NCBI GenBank assembly: GCA_965224225.1
Contig: CBDCZF010000025.1
Location: 62,001-126,000 of the forward strand
Direction of reading: 5' to 3'
Origin: CAJQQK01 sp965224225
GTDB taxonomy: Bacteria; Pseudomonadota; Alphaproteobacteria; Rhizobiales; Hyphomicrobiaceae
Length of the DNA: 64,000 nucleotides
A program made the position numbers and the translations under genes. Under the pieces are notes generated by a model that did no database searches, had not been told where the DNA came from, and saw only the letters and a program-made list of their open reading frames with translations. Of the stretch, positions 43,495 through 52,950 are shown in pieces. The first letter of the stretch is position 1. Each line of letters starts with the position of its first letter.

Positions 43495-44205
43495 AGACTT
43501 CACCGGGATCTTGCGCGTGAGTTCGATGGCGCGGGCGCTGACGTCGCAACGATAGGCAAATGCCTCGACGCCGGCCCTTGTTGCGGCATCGAAGGCTTCG
43601 CCATAGGCCGGATCGATGTCGCGTGCGAGCGTTAGCCTGGTGGCATCGCCGCGTTGCACGAGAAAGACCATCACGGCGCGATGGCCTTCGCGGACCATAT
43701 CGGCAAGCTCACCGAGGTGTTTGGCACCGCGGCTGGTGACAGAATCGGGGAATTCGGCAAGTCCTGCCTTGCGCATCATGTGCACGTTTTTGATTTCGAC
43801 GTAACAGCGCCCTTTGCGTTCGTCTTCGAGAAGAATGTCGATGCGGCTGTTCTGGCCGTACTTGACCTCGCGGCGCAGGCTTGCGTAGCCCTTGAGCGGT
43901 GCGATGCGGCCGGCGGCAATGGCCTCGCTGACGATTTTATTCGGGTGGCCGGTATTGATGCCGACCACCGTCGCGCCGGCGCCGGCGTCATGTTCGACCA
44001 TTTCCCAGGTGTGGCGGTATTTCCGTGTCGGACTGTCACTGGTTGACAGCCAGACGGCCGCACCGGGGTTGACCAGGCCCTTCATCGAGCCCGTATTCGC
44101 ACACGTTGCCGTTATCGTCTCGCCGGTGTCCAGTTCAACGTCGGCCAGGAAGCGCTTGTAGCGCTTGATCAGGCGGCCGCGGATCAGGGGATCGTCGAAT
44201 TGCAT
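43492..44205 (-). CDS. sfsA: DNA/RNA nuclease SfsA (sugar fermentation stimulation protein)
   Basis: A 237-residue protein with the full SfsA pattern: an OB-like N-terminus (RGRLIKRYKRFLADVELDTG, CANTGSMKGL), then a nuclease-like core with NSRIDILLE, CYVEIKNVHM and FPDSVTSRGAKHLGEL. SfsA was linked to maltose metabolism in E. coli; its PD-(D/E)xK-like core (Asp in RIDILL, Glu-x-Lys in VEIKN) suggests nucleic-acid cleavage. Length equals the family norm. Divergent from the cinA-like gene. Confidence 0.92.
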   Translation of the reverse strand: MQFDDPLIRGRLIKRYKRFLADVELDTGETITATCANTGSMKGLVNPGAAVWLSTSDSPTRKYRHTWEMVEHDAGAGATVVGINTGHPNKIVSEAIAAGRIAPLKGYASLRREVKYGQNSRIDILLEDERKGRCYVEIKNVHMMRKAGLAEFPDSVTSRGAKHLGELADMVREGHRAVMVFLVQRGDATRLTLARDIDPAYGEAFDAATRAGVEAFAYRCDVSARAIELTRKIPVKS

Positions 44206-44341
44206 TGGTACGTTCCGTGGATCGATTGCTCGGCAGTCCGTTCGGCAGGGCTCGCCCGGACGGCATCAAAGCTGATAGAAAGTCGGATGCCTAGCGCAAA
44301 TGGGCCGCGTCAATGACAATGATTGGGGAGAACCTGGCACG

Positions 44342-45118
44342 ATGAGCGATAGCGCCAAGGACGAAGGGCAGGCGAATGCCGACGACATCATCACCGCCGC
44401 ACTGATCGTGATTGGCGATGAGATCCTTTCCGGCCGCACCAAGGACCGCAATATCGGCTACATCGCCGACCATTGCACCAGCATCGGCATTCAGCTCCGC
44501 GAGGTCCGCGTAGTGCCCGACGAGGAGGACGAGATCGTCACCGCCATCAATACGCTGCGTGCCAAGTACACGTATGTGTTCACCACCGGCGGTATCGGCC
44601 CGACGCACGATGACATTACCGCCGACTGCGTTGCCAAAGCCTTCGGCGTCTCGATCGACGTCGACCAGCGCGCTCTCGATCTGATGCTGCCCTACTACAA
44701 GAAGCGCAACGTCGAACTGACGCCGGCCCGCCTGCGCATGGCACGTTTGCCCGATGGGGCTGAGATGGTCGAGAACTCGATTTCGATCGCGCCCGGCTTC
44801 ATGATGGGGAATGTCATTACGATGGCGGGCATCCCGAACATCATGCAGGTCATGCTCGATGCCGTGACGCCGCGCCTGCGCAAGGGCCGCATGATGCATG
44901 CTGAAGCGATCGACCTCGGCCATCCCGAAGGCACGGTTGCCGATATGCTTGGCGCCCATCAGCAGCTCTATCCGGACGTTGCGATGGGCTCCTATCCGAC
45001 GTTACGGGACGGACGGCCCTGCACGCAGCTCGTCTTGCGCTCGACCGATCCCGAGCGTCTGGGCAAGGCACACCAGGAGCTGCTGGCCAAACTGCGCGAG
45101 CGTTCGCTAGTCGATTGA
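44342..45118 (+). CDS. CinA N-terminal-domain/molybdopterin-binding (MoaB/Mog fold) protein
   Basis: A 258-residue protein. ALIVIGDEILSGRTKDRNI and FTTGGIGPTHDDIT are the CinA/MoaB-fold signatures; a C-terminal ferredoxin-like extension follows. The C-terminal CinA amidohydrolase domain (PncC) is absent, which is usual for the short alphaproteobacterial version, so NMN deamidation is not expected; a pyrophosphatase or pterin-binding role is possible. GGGGAG precedes ATG 44342; the frame extends to 44300. It converges with the aminotransferase gene. Confidence 0.85.
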   Translation: MSDSAKDEGQANADDIITAALIVIGDEILSGRTKDRNIGYIADHCTSIGIQLREVRVVPDEEDEIVTAINTLRAKYTYVFTTGGIGPTHDDITADCVAKAFGVSIDVDQRALDLMLPYYKKRNVELTPARLRMARLPDGAEMVENSISIAPGFMMGNVITMAGIPNIMQVMLDAVTPRLRKGRMMHAEAIDLGHPEGTVADMLGAHQQLYPDVAMGSYPTLRDGRPCTQLVLRSTDPERLGKAHQELLAKLRERSLVD

Positions 45119-45129
45119 GCAGCGTATGG

Positions 45130-46323
45130 CTAACCCTTGAGCCGTGGCCAGGCAGCAAGCCGGTCGATGGCTTTGGCCATGGCCTCGGGCGTGCCGGCGT
45201 AGGAGAAGCGCATGAAGCGGCTGCCGCGTGTTTCGTCAAAGTCGAAGCCAGAGGTGGCAGCAACCCCGGTTTCCGCCAGCATGGCCTGCGAAAAGGCCAG
45301 ACTGTCATTCGTATAAGTGCCGACATCGGCGTAGAGATAAAAGGCACCATCGGCCGGCACCAGCTTGTCGAGGCCGACGCCCGGCAGCGCATCGACGAGA
45401 AAGGCCCGGTTGGCGCGGTAGACCTCGATGTTCGCCTCGAGCTCGTCGATGCTCTCGAAGGCGCCGAGGGCTGCGGCCTGTGAAACCGCCGGTGCGCAGA
45501 TGTAGAGGTTTTGTGCGAGCCGCTCGACGGTTTCGACCAGCACCTCCGGCACCACCATCCAGCCAACCCGCCAGCCGGTCATCGAGAAATACTTCGAGAA
45601 CGAGTTGATGATGATCGCATTTGGCGAGTACTGCAGCGCGGTCTGGGCCGGCACCTGGTATGTGAGCCCGTGATAGATCTCATCGGAGATGAACCAGATG
45701 GCATTGCGCTCGCAGTAGCTGATTAGTTCGGCCAAGCGCGCAGGCTCGATCATCGTGCCCGTCGGATTGTTAGGGCTGGCCACCAGCAGGCCCTTGATCG
45801 CGGGCTCGGCGCCAAGCTGCTCGACCGTCGGCATCCAACGGTTGGCATCGCTCGTTTCAAGCGTGACATAGGGTTGGCCGAGGGCGGTGAGGATATTGCG
45901 GTAGCAGGGATAGCCGGGCGAGGGCAGCGCAACGTGGTCGCCGACATCGAACAACATCAGGAAGCTCAGCACAAAACCGGCCGACGAGCCGCTGGTCACG
46001 ACGATGCGGCGCGGATCGACGTCGATGCCGTAGCGTTCCTTGTAGTGGCCTGCGATGCGCTCACGCAATTGTGTACTGCCGAGCGCCAGCGTGTAGCCGA
46101 GGGGGCCGGCATCGATTGCTCGTTTGGCAGCTTCGCGTGCGCCGGTTGGCGCAGAAGTGCCGGGCTGGCCCACTTCCATGTGAATAACATCGTGGCCCTC
46201 GGCTTCGCGGCGGGCCGCTGCCGACATCACGTCCATCACCATGAATGAGGCGATTTCGCTGCGCTTTGCTGCGGCCACAGCCGCTGCAGCCCGGCCCGAG
46301 GTCGCATTTGGTGTATTGTTCAT
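45130..46323 (-). CDS. Pyridoxal phosphate-dependent aminotransferase, class I/II
   Basis: A 397-residue fold-type-I aminotransferase. YTLALGSTQLRERIAGHYKE, the Asn of SPNNPTGT, the Asp-x-x-Tyr of SDEIYHGL, the PLP lysine in SFSKYFSMTGWRVGW and the C-terminal substrate-binding Arg in SRFMRFSYAG are all present. It fits the aspartate/aromatic/alanine-type subgroup; the amino donor is not evident. The frame extends to 46416, but MNNTPN at 46323 is the more credible start. Divergent from the M48 protease gene. Confidence 0.88.
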   Translation of the reverse strand: MNNTPNATSGRAAAAVAAAKRSEIASFMVMDVMSAAARREAEGHDVIHMEVGQPGTSAPTGAREAAKRAIDAGPLGYTLALGSTQLRERIAGHYKERYGIDVDPRRIVVTSGSSAGFVLSFLMLFDVGDHVALPSPGYPCYRNILTALGQPYVTLETSDANRWMPTVEQLGAEPAIKGLLVASPNNPTGTMIEPARLAELISYCERNAIWFISDEIYHGLTYQVPAQTALQYSPNAIIINSFSKYFSMTGWRVGWMVVPEVLVETVERLAQNLYICAPAVSQAAALGAFESIDELEANIEVYRANRAFLVDALPGVGLDKLVPADGAFYLYADVGTYTNDSLAFSQAMLAETGVAATSGFDFDETRGSRFMRFSYAGTPEAMAKAIDRLAAWPRLKG

Positions 46324-46527
46324 CGCCGTGCCCGAATAGGTTGTTCGATGTTCGATGTTCGAGGCAGTTTGTTTGCCCATTTTGCCACACGCCCGAAGCC
46401 GCCAGCTTCGCGCCACGATCTTGCCCTAGTTAGCAAATGCGTTAGTAAACGAATACCGTTACGACAAACAGTGAACCTGGACGATTTGCCGGTCCGCGAA
46501 GACGCAGCTCATGACGAAGGACGCAAG

Positions 46528-47922
46528 ATGAACGTGCGCGACCTGCTTGCGCTGCTGCGAGCGCCGACCAGGGCCGAACTGTTCGTCTGCCTTGTCGCGG
46601 GCGGTGTATTCCTGTCGGCCGTCGCGAGCGGATACAGCAGTGCGCGCGCACAGGGCCTGCCACTGATTCGCGATCGCGAGATCGAGCGATTGCTCGCCGA
46701 TTATGCCAACCCAATCTTCGAGGCAGCCGGTCTCGGCGGCGGGCGCATCACCATCCGCATCGTGCGCTCCAACATTTTCAATGCCTTCGTCGTAGATGGA
46801 AAGAACATCTACATGCATACCGGCGCGCTGATGCAGTCTGAAACGCCGAACCAGATCATCGGCATCATTGCCCATGAGGCTGGCCACATTGCCGGCGGCG
46901 ATATGGCGGCATTGCGCGAGCGCATCCGGCGCGACCAGACCAAGCTGATCCTGATGCGCATTCTAGGCATTGGCGCGGCTATCGCCGGTGCCGGCGGACA
47001 GGCGGTTGCAGCGGGCGATGAACTAGTCATGCGCTCGCTGCTGGCCGAGCGGCGCGCCCAGGAATCGGCTGCCGACCAGCGCGGCGTTAATTACCTCAAT
47101 AGTACCGGCCAATCGGGCCGCGGCATGCTCGAGACCTTCGAGCGTTTCCAGCGCCAGGAGTTCATTTCGGCACGTCATCAAGATCCCTTCGTGCGCTCCC
47201 ACCCGGTTGCTGCCAATCGCGTGGCGCTGTTGCGCCGCCGGGTGACGCAGAGCCCGCACTACGGTAAGCGCGATACACCGCGTATGCAGTTGCGCCACGA
47301 TATGATGCGGGCCAAGCTCTCGGGCTTCCTGGAGAGCCCGGCGACGGTGTTCAATCGCTATCCGCGCACTGATAACTCGATTCCGGCTCGCTACGCGCGC
47401 GCCATCGCTACCTTCTTTCGCGGCGGCAGCAACGGTCTGCCGGGCGCCCTGCGCCAGATCGACGATCTCCTCACCATGCAGCCCAAATATCCTTACTTCT
47501 GGGAACTGCGGGGCGATCTGCAGATGCGATCGGGACGGGCCGCTGCTGCCCTGCAGGATTTTCGCAAGGCACTGGCGCTCGATCCCGGAGCCTCGCTCTT
47601 GCGCATCCAACTCGCCAATGCGCTGCTTGCAACCAATCAGAAGGCGGCAACGCGCGAGGCGATGAAGCTGCTCAAGCGTGCAATCGGCGATGATCTTCGG
47701 GCCGACGATGTCAAGCCCAGCGCCTACCGGTCATTGGCGAATGCCTATTACCGATTGGGAAAGCGCCCCGAAGCGGATGCTGCGATCGCGGAATCCCATT
47801 TTGCGACAGGCAACATCAAACAGGCGAAGATCTTTGCCAAACGGGCCTCACCGCAGCTCAAGCGCGGCACGCCGGCCTGGCGCAAAATGGACGAAATCAT
47901 TTCGTTCAAGGAGCCGGAGTAA
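46528..47922 (+). CDS. M48 family periplasmic metalloprotease with TPR-like C-terminus (BepA/YfgC-like)
   Basis: A 464-residue precursor. The hydrophobic N-terminal segment (LFVCLVAGGVFLSAVASG) is a signal peptide or anchor with AxA-like SARAQ. The peptidase domain has the zinc motif HEAGH (in IIAHEAGHIAGGD) and the third-ligand region ESAADQRGVNYL. After residue about 330 helical TPR-like repeats appear (LRGDLQMRSGRAAAALQDF; YRSLANAYYRLGKRPEADAA). This is the layout of BepA, which handles outer-membrane protein assembly. AAGGA precedes ATG 46528. Confidence 0.88.
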   Translation: MNVRDLLALLRAPTRAELFVCLVAGGVFLSAVASGYSSARAQGLPLIRDREIERLLADYANPIFEAAGLGGGRITIRIVRSNIFNAFVVDGKNIYMHTGALMQSETPNQIIGIIAHEAGHIAGGDMAALRERIRRDQTKLILMRILGIGAAIAGAGGQAVAAGDELVMRSLLAERRAQESAADQRGVNYLNSTGQSGRGMLETFERFQRQEFISARHQDPFVRSHPVAANRVALLRRRVTQSPHYGKRDTPRMQLRHDMMRAKLSGFLESPATVFNRYPRTDNSIPARYARAIATFFRGGSNGLPGALRQIDDLLTMQPKYPYFWELRGDLQMRSGRAAAALQDFRKALALDPGASLLRIQLANALLATNQKAATREAMKLLKRAIGDDLRADDVKPSAYRSLANAYYRLGKRPEADAAIAESHFATGNIKQAKIFAKRASPQLKRGTPAWRKMDEIISFKEPE

Positions 47923-48055
47923 CCCCTCGCCAAATGGTTATTTGCACATCTTGCTGGTTTGGCTCATGAAGTTCGGACATTCGCGCCCAACCAAGCCTGT
48001 TTGTCATTGTACGTAACAGCATGTCGCCTATTGCGATGAACTGGAGAACCACCCG

Positions 48056-49009
48056 ATGGGTCAAGATTCAAACCGCTCGATTTTTCAGCCGCTCACCAAA
48101 CCGTCGGGCGTGCTGGTCGCGGCACCGGTAATTCTCGGGCTGGCGCTTGCCGTCACATTGACGACCGCAAGTGAACCAACGATCGCTCGTGACAGTTTGG
48201 CGGAAACCCACCAGCCGACAGCCAAAGCGGCAACCAAGGTGCCGGCAGCTGCCTTGGAAAACAGGGCCCAGCCGAAGGTCGTGCAGCGCCCGCTGCGTCT
48301 TGCCGCCTCCGATACGCCGGCCGGCAAAAACAGCTTTTCGGACATGCAGCGCGAAGAAATCGGGCGCATCGTGCGCGAATACCTGCTCGCCAACCCCGAA
48401 GTTCTGGTCGAGGTTTCGACCGAACTGGAGCGGCGGCGCAAGGCCGAGCAGGCCGACAACCAAAAGAAGGTTCTGGCGAGTGAAAAGTCGTCGATCTTCC
48501 GCTCGCCCCATGATTTCGTGCTTGGCAACCCAAAGGGCGACGTTACGATTGTCGAGTACTTCGATTACAACTGCGGCTGGTGCAAGCGTGCCCTCAACGA
48601 GGTGCGCCAGCTGACCAAGGACGACAAGAATGTTCGCATCGTCATGAAAGAGTTCCCGATTTTCGGTGAGAACTCGGCCTTTGCGGCAAAGGCGGCACTG
48701 GCCTCGATCACGCAGGACAAATATTGGGAATTTCATATGGCCCTGATGAAGGCCCAGCGTGTGACCACCGACAACACGATGAAGATCGCCGAAAGCGTCG
48801 GCATTGATGTCGCAGCCCTCAAGGCTGAAATGGCAAAGCCCAAGTACGACGAGATCATCGCCGAAAACAGCCGGATCGCCCAGGCACTCGGCATGCAGGG
48901 CACACCGGGATTCATCATCGATTCGCAGATCAACTATGGTTATCTGCCGCAAGACAGATTGAAGGCGACAGTTGCCGACATCCGCAAGAATGGCTGTAAG
49001 ATCTGCTAG
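48056..49009 (+). CDS. DsbA family thiol:disulfide oxidoreductase
   Basis: A 317-residue exported thioredoxin-fold protein. One N-terminal hydrophobic helix (VLVAAPVILGLALAVTLTTA) is a signal or anchor, then a linker, a helical region with IGRIVREYLLANPEVLVEV (DsbA-associated N-terminal helices), and the catalytic CGWC in DYNCGWCKRAL. The cis-Pro loop is GTPGFII. The C-terminal NGCKIC adds a second Cys pair. It resembles ScsC/DsbG-like isomerase-type proteins of alphaproteobacteria. GGAG precedes the ATG. Confidence 0.87.
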   Translation: MGQDSNRSIFQPLTKPSGVLVAAPVILGLALAVTLTTASEPTIARDSLAETHQPTAKAATKVPAAALENRAQPKVVQRPLRLAASDTPAGKNSFSDMQREEIGRIVREYLLANPEVLVEVSTELERRRKAEQADNQKKVLASEKSSIFRSPHDFVLGNPKGDVTIVEYFDYNCGWCKRALNEVRQLTKDDKNVRIVMKEFPIFGENSAFAAKAALASITQDKYWEFHMALMKAQRVTTDNTMKIAESVGIDVAALKAEMAKPKYDEIIAENSRIAQALGMQGTPGFIIDSQINYGYLPQDRLKATVADIRKNGCKIC

Positions 49010-49237
49010 ATTAGAGGTTTCGGCGGCGCGGTTTCATGTCGGTGTACCTTGCCCGAAACGTCATTTTGCGCGCCGCTGCCAAAACTGCTAGGGCTCGGCC
49101 GATGTGGCGTTGTTCGGCGATTGCGTCAGATCAATGGTCCCGGGACGCTAAGCTTCAATAATGGCTGGCGTTGATCCGGGAAACGGGTGGCGGCGCATCA
49201 GGCCACTTACGACGAGGGCCCACTGCGAATAGGATCC

Positions 49238-49705
49238 ATGGCCAAAGAAACCAAGCAATCCGGCGCCGGCGAGAAGGCGCTGATCCGGGAACTCGCTGAA
49301 CTGCTCAATGAAACGGGGCTGAGCGAGATCGAAATCGAGCGAGCAGGGCTGAAGGTACGGGTTGCGCGGGCCGCGCAGATGATGGCGGTCGCAGCACCAC
49401 AGCCGGCAGCCGCCCAGCCCCAGCGAGCGACTGAATCGCCGAGCCCGCCGCAAGGCGATACGGCAAGCCATCCCGGTGCCGTCAAATCACCTATGGTCGG
49501 CACCGTCTATCTGGCGCCTGAGCCTGGCGCCACATCTTTCATCGAGGTCGGAGCGCCAATTCGCGAGGGCGAAACGCTGCTGATCATCGAAGCGATGAAG
49601 ACCATGAACCACATTCCAGCGCCGCGCTCGGGTACCGTGACAGCCATTCTGGTGGAGAACAACCAGCCGGTTGAATTCGGTGAACCGCTCGTCGTTATCG
49701 AATAA
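49238..49705 (+). CDS. accB: Acetyl-CoA carboxylase biotin carboxyl carrier protein
   Basis: A 155-residue BCCP. The N-terminal helix-rich part (IRELAELLNETGLSEIEIER) and an Ala/Pro/Gln linker lead to the biotinyl domain, with the biotin-accepting lysine in EAMKTMNHI and the PMVGTVYLAPEPGA thumb region. ATG 49238 follows AGGA; the frame extends upstream. It lies 99 bp ahead of accC, and together they carry out the first half-reaction of fatty acid synthesis. Confidence 0.95.
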   Translation: MAKETKQSGAGEKALIRELAELLNETGLSEIEIERAGLKVRVARAAQMMAVAAPQPAAAQPQRATESPSPPQGDTASHPGAVKSPMVGTVYLAPEPGATSFIEVGAPIREGETLLIIEAMKTMNHIPAPRSGTVTAILVENNQPVEFGEPLVVIE

Positions 49706-49804
49706 TGGAAGTGAGCGTGCCGTCCTGCCGGCTGTGCTGGCTGGGATTGCTTCATTGCACAGCACACCCAATCGATCAAACAGCTACGGATCCGTGCCCA
49801 AGAG

Positions 49805-51163
49805 ATGTTTGACAAGGTCCTGATTGCAAACCGTGGCGAGATTGCTTTGCGCATCCAGCGCGCCTGCAAGGAACTTGGCATCGCGACGGTTGCCGCTCAT
49901 TCGACCGCGGATGCCGACGCCATGCACGTCAGGCTTGCCGATGAGAGCGTCTGCATCGGCCCGTCTGCAGCGGCTGACAGTTATCTCAACATCCCGAGCC
50001 TGCTGGCCGCCTGTGAGATCACCGGCGCCGATGCAATACATCCGGGCTACGGGTTTCTTTCCGAGAACGCCCGCTTTGCAGAGATCCTTGAAGACCATGG
50101 CGTGACGTTCATCGGACCGACGTCCGAGCATATTCGCACCATGGGTGACAAGATTGCGGCCAAGGAAACGGTGCGCAAGCTCGGCATTCCGGTGGTGCCG
50201 GGCTCGGACGGCGCAGTCGTTTCCGTCGAAGAGGCGCGGACGGTGGCGGCCGGCATGGGCTATCCCGTGCTGATCAAGGCAGCGGCCGGCGGCGGCGGGC
50301 GCGGCATGAAGGTTGCTCACGGCCCCGAGCAACTCGCAGAAGCCTTCTCAACCGCCAGAGCGGAAGCCAAGGCCGCCTTTGGCGATGACGCGGTCTACAT
50401 CGAAAAGTATCTCGAAAAGCCCCGCCATATCGAGATCCAGGTTTTCGGCGACGGGCGCGGCGGTGCGATACATCTCGGCGAACGCGATTGCTCGTTGCAG
50501 CGCCGCCATCAAAAGGTGCTCGAAGAGGCACCGTCGCCCGCGCTCAACGAGGCGGCGCGCGGCCGTATTGGCCGGATCGTCTCGGACGCCATGTCCGCCA
50601 TGAAATACCGTGGCGCTGGCACCGTTGAGTTCCTCTACGAGGATGGCGAGTTTTATTTCATCGAAATGAATACCCGCCTCCAGGTCGAGCATCCCATTAC
50701 CGAGATGATCACCAATCTCGATCTGGTCATCGAGCAGATCCGCATCGCCTCGGGCGCCCGCCTGTCGCTGACACAGGACGATATCAGTTTCTCTGGCCAT
50801 GCCATCGAATGCCGCATCAATGCCGAGCATCCGATGACGTTCCGGCCTTCGCCCGGCGAAATCACCTATTGGCATCCCCCGGGCGGACTGGGGGTCAGGG
50901 TCGATTCCGGCGCCTATCAGGGCTATCGCATCCCGCCCTACTACGACAGCCTGATTGGCAAATTGATCGTACACGGCAAGACGCGCAACGAATGCCTGAT
51001 GCGATTGCGGCGATGCTTGTCGGAGTTCGTGATCGACGGAATTGACACAACGATACCACTTTTTGCCGATCTGCTTTCGCACCCCGACATCGTCAACGGG
51101 CTTTATGATATTCACTGGTTGGAGAACTACCTCGCTAGGCTGCAAGCAGACGAGGCGCAGTAG
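49805..51163 (+). CDS. accC: Acetyl-CoA carboxylase biotin carboxylase subunit
   Basis: A 452-residue ATP-grasp enzyme: VLIANRGEIALRI, HPGYGFLSENARFA, the glycine-rich ATP loop AAAGGGGRGMKV, IEMNTRLQVEHP (metal and bicarbonate site) and a C-terminal biotin carboxylase domain. It carboxylates the biotin on AccB with ATP and bicarbonate. The length is normal. Confidence 0.96.
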   Translation: MFDKVLIANRGEIALRIQRACKELGIATVAAHSTADADAMHVRLADESVCIGPSAAADSYLNIPSLLAACEITGADAIHPGYGFLSENARFAEILEDHGVTFIGPTSEHIRTMGDKIAAKETVRKLGIPVVPGSDGAVVSVEEARTVAAGMGYPVLIKAAAGGGGRGMKVAHGPEQLAEAFSTARAEAKAAFGDDAVYIEKYLEKPRHIEIQVFGDGRGGAIHLGERDCSLQRRHQKVLEEAPSPALNEAARGRIGRIVSDAMSAMKYRGAGTVEFLYEDGEFYFIEMNTRLQVEHPITEMITNLDLVIEQIRIASGARLSLTQDDISFSGHAIECRINAEHPMTFRPSPGEITYWHPPGGLGVRVDSGAYQGYRIPPYYDSLIGKLIVHGKTRNECLMRLRRCLSEFVIDGIDTTIPLFADLLSHPDIVNGLYDIHWLENYLARLQADEAQ

Positions 51164-51183
51164 CCAAGGCTGACCAAGCTTTC

Positions 51184-51861
51184 ATGACCGATCACGATCA
51201 TCCCGTCTATGAGATCACGCCGGAAATCCTGCTCAAGGCCTATGCGTGCGGAATCTTTCCGATGGCGGAGAGTGCTGATGATCCTCATCTCCATTGGATA
51301 GATCCGGATTTTCGCGGTGCGCTGCCGCTTGATCGCGTCCGCCTGCCAAGGCGCCTTGCCCGGACCATCCGGCAGGCGCAATTCGAGATCCGGGTCGATC
51401 ATGATTTCGACGCCGTGATCGACGGCTGTGCAGCGCCGCGGCCCGGCCGCCAGACGACGTGGATAAACACGCGCATTCGCGGACTTTACCGTGAACTCTT
51501 TCGATCAGGGCATTGCCACACGATCGAGGCCTATGACGAGGGTCGGTTGGTCGGCGGCCTCTACGGCGTTGCACTGGGCGGGGCATTCTTCGGCGAGAGC
51601 ATGTTCTCGACCCGGACCGATGCCTCGAAGGTTGCCTTCATCTATTTGTGCGCCCGCCTGATCCACGGCCGGTTTATGCTTCTTGACACGCAGTTCCTGA
51701 CCGAACACCTGGCACAATTCGGCACGGAAGAAATCGATCGCTCGGATTTCCACCAGCGCCTGACGGCAGCACTCAAAGTGCCCGCAAACTTCGGGGCACT
51801 CGATCCGGTCGCGGCACCCGACACGATCATCGAGATCGTGCGCGGTGCCGGCGCGCTATAG
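51184..51861 (+). CDS. aat: Leucyl/phenylalanyl-tRNA-protein transferase
   Basis: A 225-residue GNAT-like transferase of the N-degron pathway, which adds Leu or Phe to N-terminal Arg/Lys of proteins. Typical segments are AYACGIFPMAE, DPDFRGALPLD, HTIEAYDEGRLVGGLYGVAL, FFGESMFS and LLDTQFLTEHLAQFG. It is 20 bp behind accC, in an order seen in alphaproteobacteria, and converges with the DUF2155 gene. Confidence 0.95.
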   Translation: MTDHDHPVYEITPEILLKAYACGIFPMAESADDPHLHWIDPDFRGALPLDRVRLPRRLARTIRQAQFEIRVDHDFDAVIDGCAAPRPGRQTTWINTRIRGLYRELFRSGHCHTIEAYDEGRLVGGLYGVALGGAFFGESMFSTRTDASKVAFIYLCARLIHGRFMLLDTQFLTEHLAQFGTEEIDRSDFHQRLTAALKVPANFGALDPVAAPDTIIEIVRGAGAL

Positions 51862-51890
51862 CAGGGTCCACTTTTTTCGGTGACGAGTAA

Positions 51891-52388
51891 TCAGCGACGT
51901 ACGCGGCGCCTGCGTATGGGTCGCCTTCTGGTCGCCGGTTGATCATTGACGCTGCTCGAGGTCGCCGTACGGGCCGGCGGCGGTTGCTCGCCGCCCTTGC
52001 AGTTGGTCAGCCAGACGTCGAAAACGGGATGCTCGACCGCGTTGAGCGCAGGGCTTTCTGCAAACATCCAGCCGGAAAAGATCCGCTTCTCGTTGCCATC
52101 AAGCTGCACTTCGTTGACCTCGACGAAGCTTGTCGTCTTGGGGCGTTCGGTTGCAGGGCGCGAATAGCACACGCGCGGCGTCACCTTAAGCGAACCGAAC
52201 TTGACGGTTTCATTGAGGGGCACTTCGATTTTCGAAATTCGTGCCGTGACCTTGTCAAGCGCGGAAAAGACAGCAAGCTTGTTCTCGATGCGCCGTTCCG
52301 ACTGGCCGCGCGCTTCATGCAGGTGGCCGCCGGCAAGGGAGATGGCGGCGCCGAGCGCGAAAATCATGGTATTGCGGGCAGCACGCAT
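51891..52388 (-). CDS. DUF2155 domain-containing secreted protein
   Basis: A 165-residue precursor starting near MRAARNTMIFALGAAISLAG (signal peptide). The conserved core reads ARISKIEVPLNETVKFGSL, RVCYSRP, IFSGWMFAESPALNAVEHP and VWLTNCKG, the DUF2155 pattern with two cysteines likely to form a disulphide. The tail is Thr/Arg-rich. The frame extends to a TTG at 52436. DUF2155 genes often lie between aat and the NDUFA12 gene in alphaproteobacteria, as here. Function unknown; periplasmic. Confidence 0.87.
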   Translation of the reverse strand: MRAARNTMIFALGAAISLAGGHLHEARGQSERRIENKLAVFSALDKVTARISKIEVPLNETVKFGSLKVTPRVCYSRPATERPKTTSFVEVNEVQLDGNEKRIFSGWMFAESPALNAVEHPVFDVWLTNCKGGEQPPPARTATSSSVNDQPATRRRPIRRRRVRR

Positions 52389-52551
52389 CGATCGTGATGA
52401 AAACCCATTGGTTGTTGTGCCGGCCCAAAGGAGCAAGCTTCATTCGCTCGAGCAATCGGGCCATAACCTAACGGTCAATGAAGGCGCGCCCGTGACATGT
52501 CGACGGCCGTCCAGCATCTCCGTGAGGAGTGACCTAGCAGATTCGATCGCC

Positions 52552-52950
52552 TTATTCAGGTCGCCAGGCCTGATAGTCGCCGGTTGCAGCCGGCCGTTTG
52601 GCCGCTGTCAGGATTGAGCCTGAAGGCCGATAGGCCTCCGGGCTTCCGGTCGGGTTCGGCTGATGCGGCTTTTCCCAGGGCCGGGGTTTGTATTCTGTGT
52701 TGGCCGGCAATTCATCGACGGTGTGGTGCAACCAGCCGTGCCACTCCGGCGGGACCTGCGAGGCTTCGGATAGGTTCTTGTAAATCACCCAGCGGCGGGG
52801 TTTGCCGAGCGGGCCGACACCGGAGCGCTGCTCGTAATAAACATTGCCCAACTCATCACGGCCAACCTCGCGACCCTGTTTCAGGATCGTCCAGCGCGTG
52901 CCCCAGGTGTTGCCGCCCCACCAGCAGAAGATTTCGCTCAGAATGCTCAT
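52552..52950 (-). CDS. NADH:ubiquinone oxidoreductase accessory subunit, NDUFA12 family
   Basis: A 132-residue homologue of mitochondrial complex I subunit B17.2. EIFCWWGGNTWGTRW, GNVYYEQRS, RRWVIYKN and VPPEWHGWLHHTVDELP are the family hallmarks, and the Pro-rich C-terminus (EYKPRPWEKPHQPN) is typical. It is an accessory subunit of respiratory complex I restricted to alphaproteobacteria and mitochondria, which supports the taxonomic call. AGAGG lies 6 nt ahead of ATG 52950. Confidence 0.93.
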   Translation of the reverse strand: MSILSEIFCWWGGNTWGTRWTILKQGREVGRDELGNVYYEQRSGVGPLGKPRRWVIYKNLSEASQVPPEWHGWLHHTVDELPANTEYKPRPWEKPHQPNPTGSPEAYRPSGSILTAAKRPAATGDYQAWRPE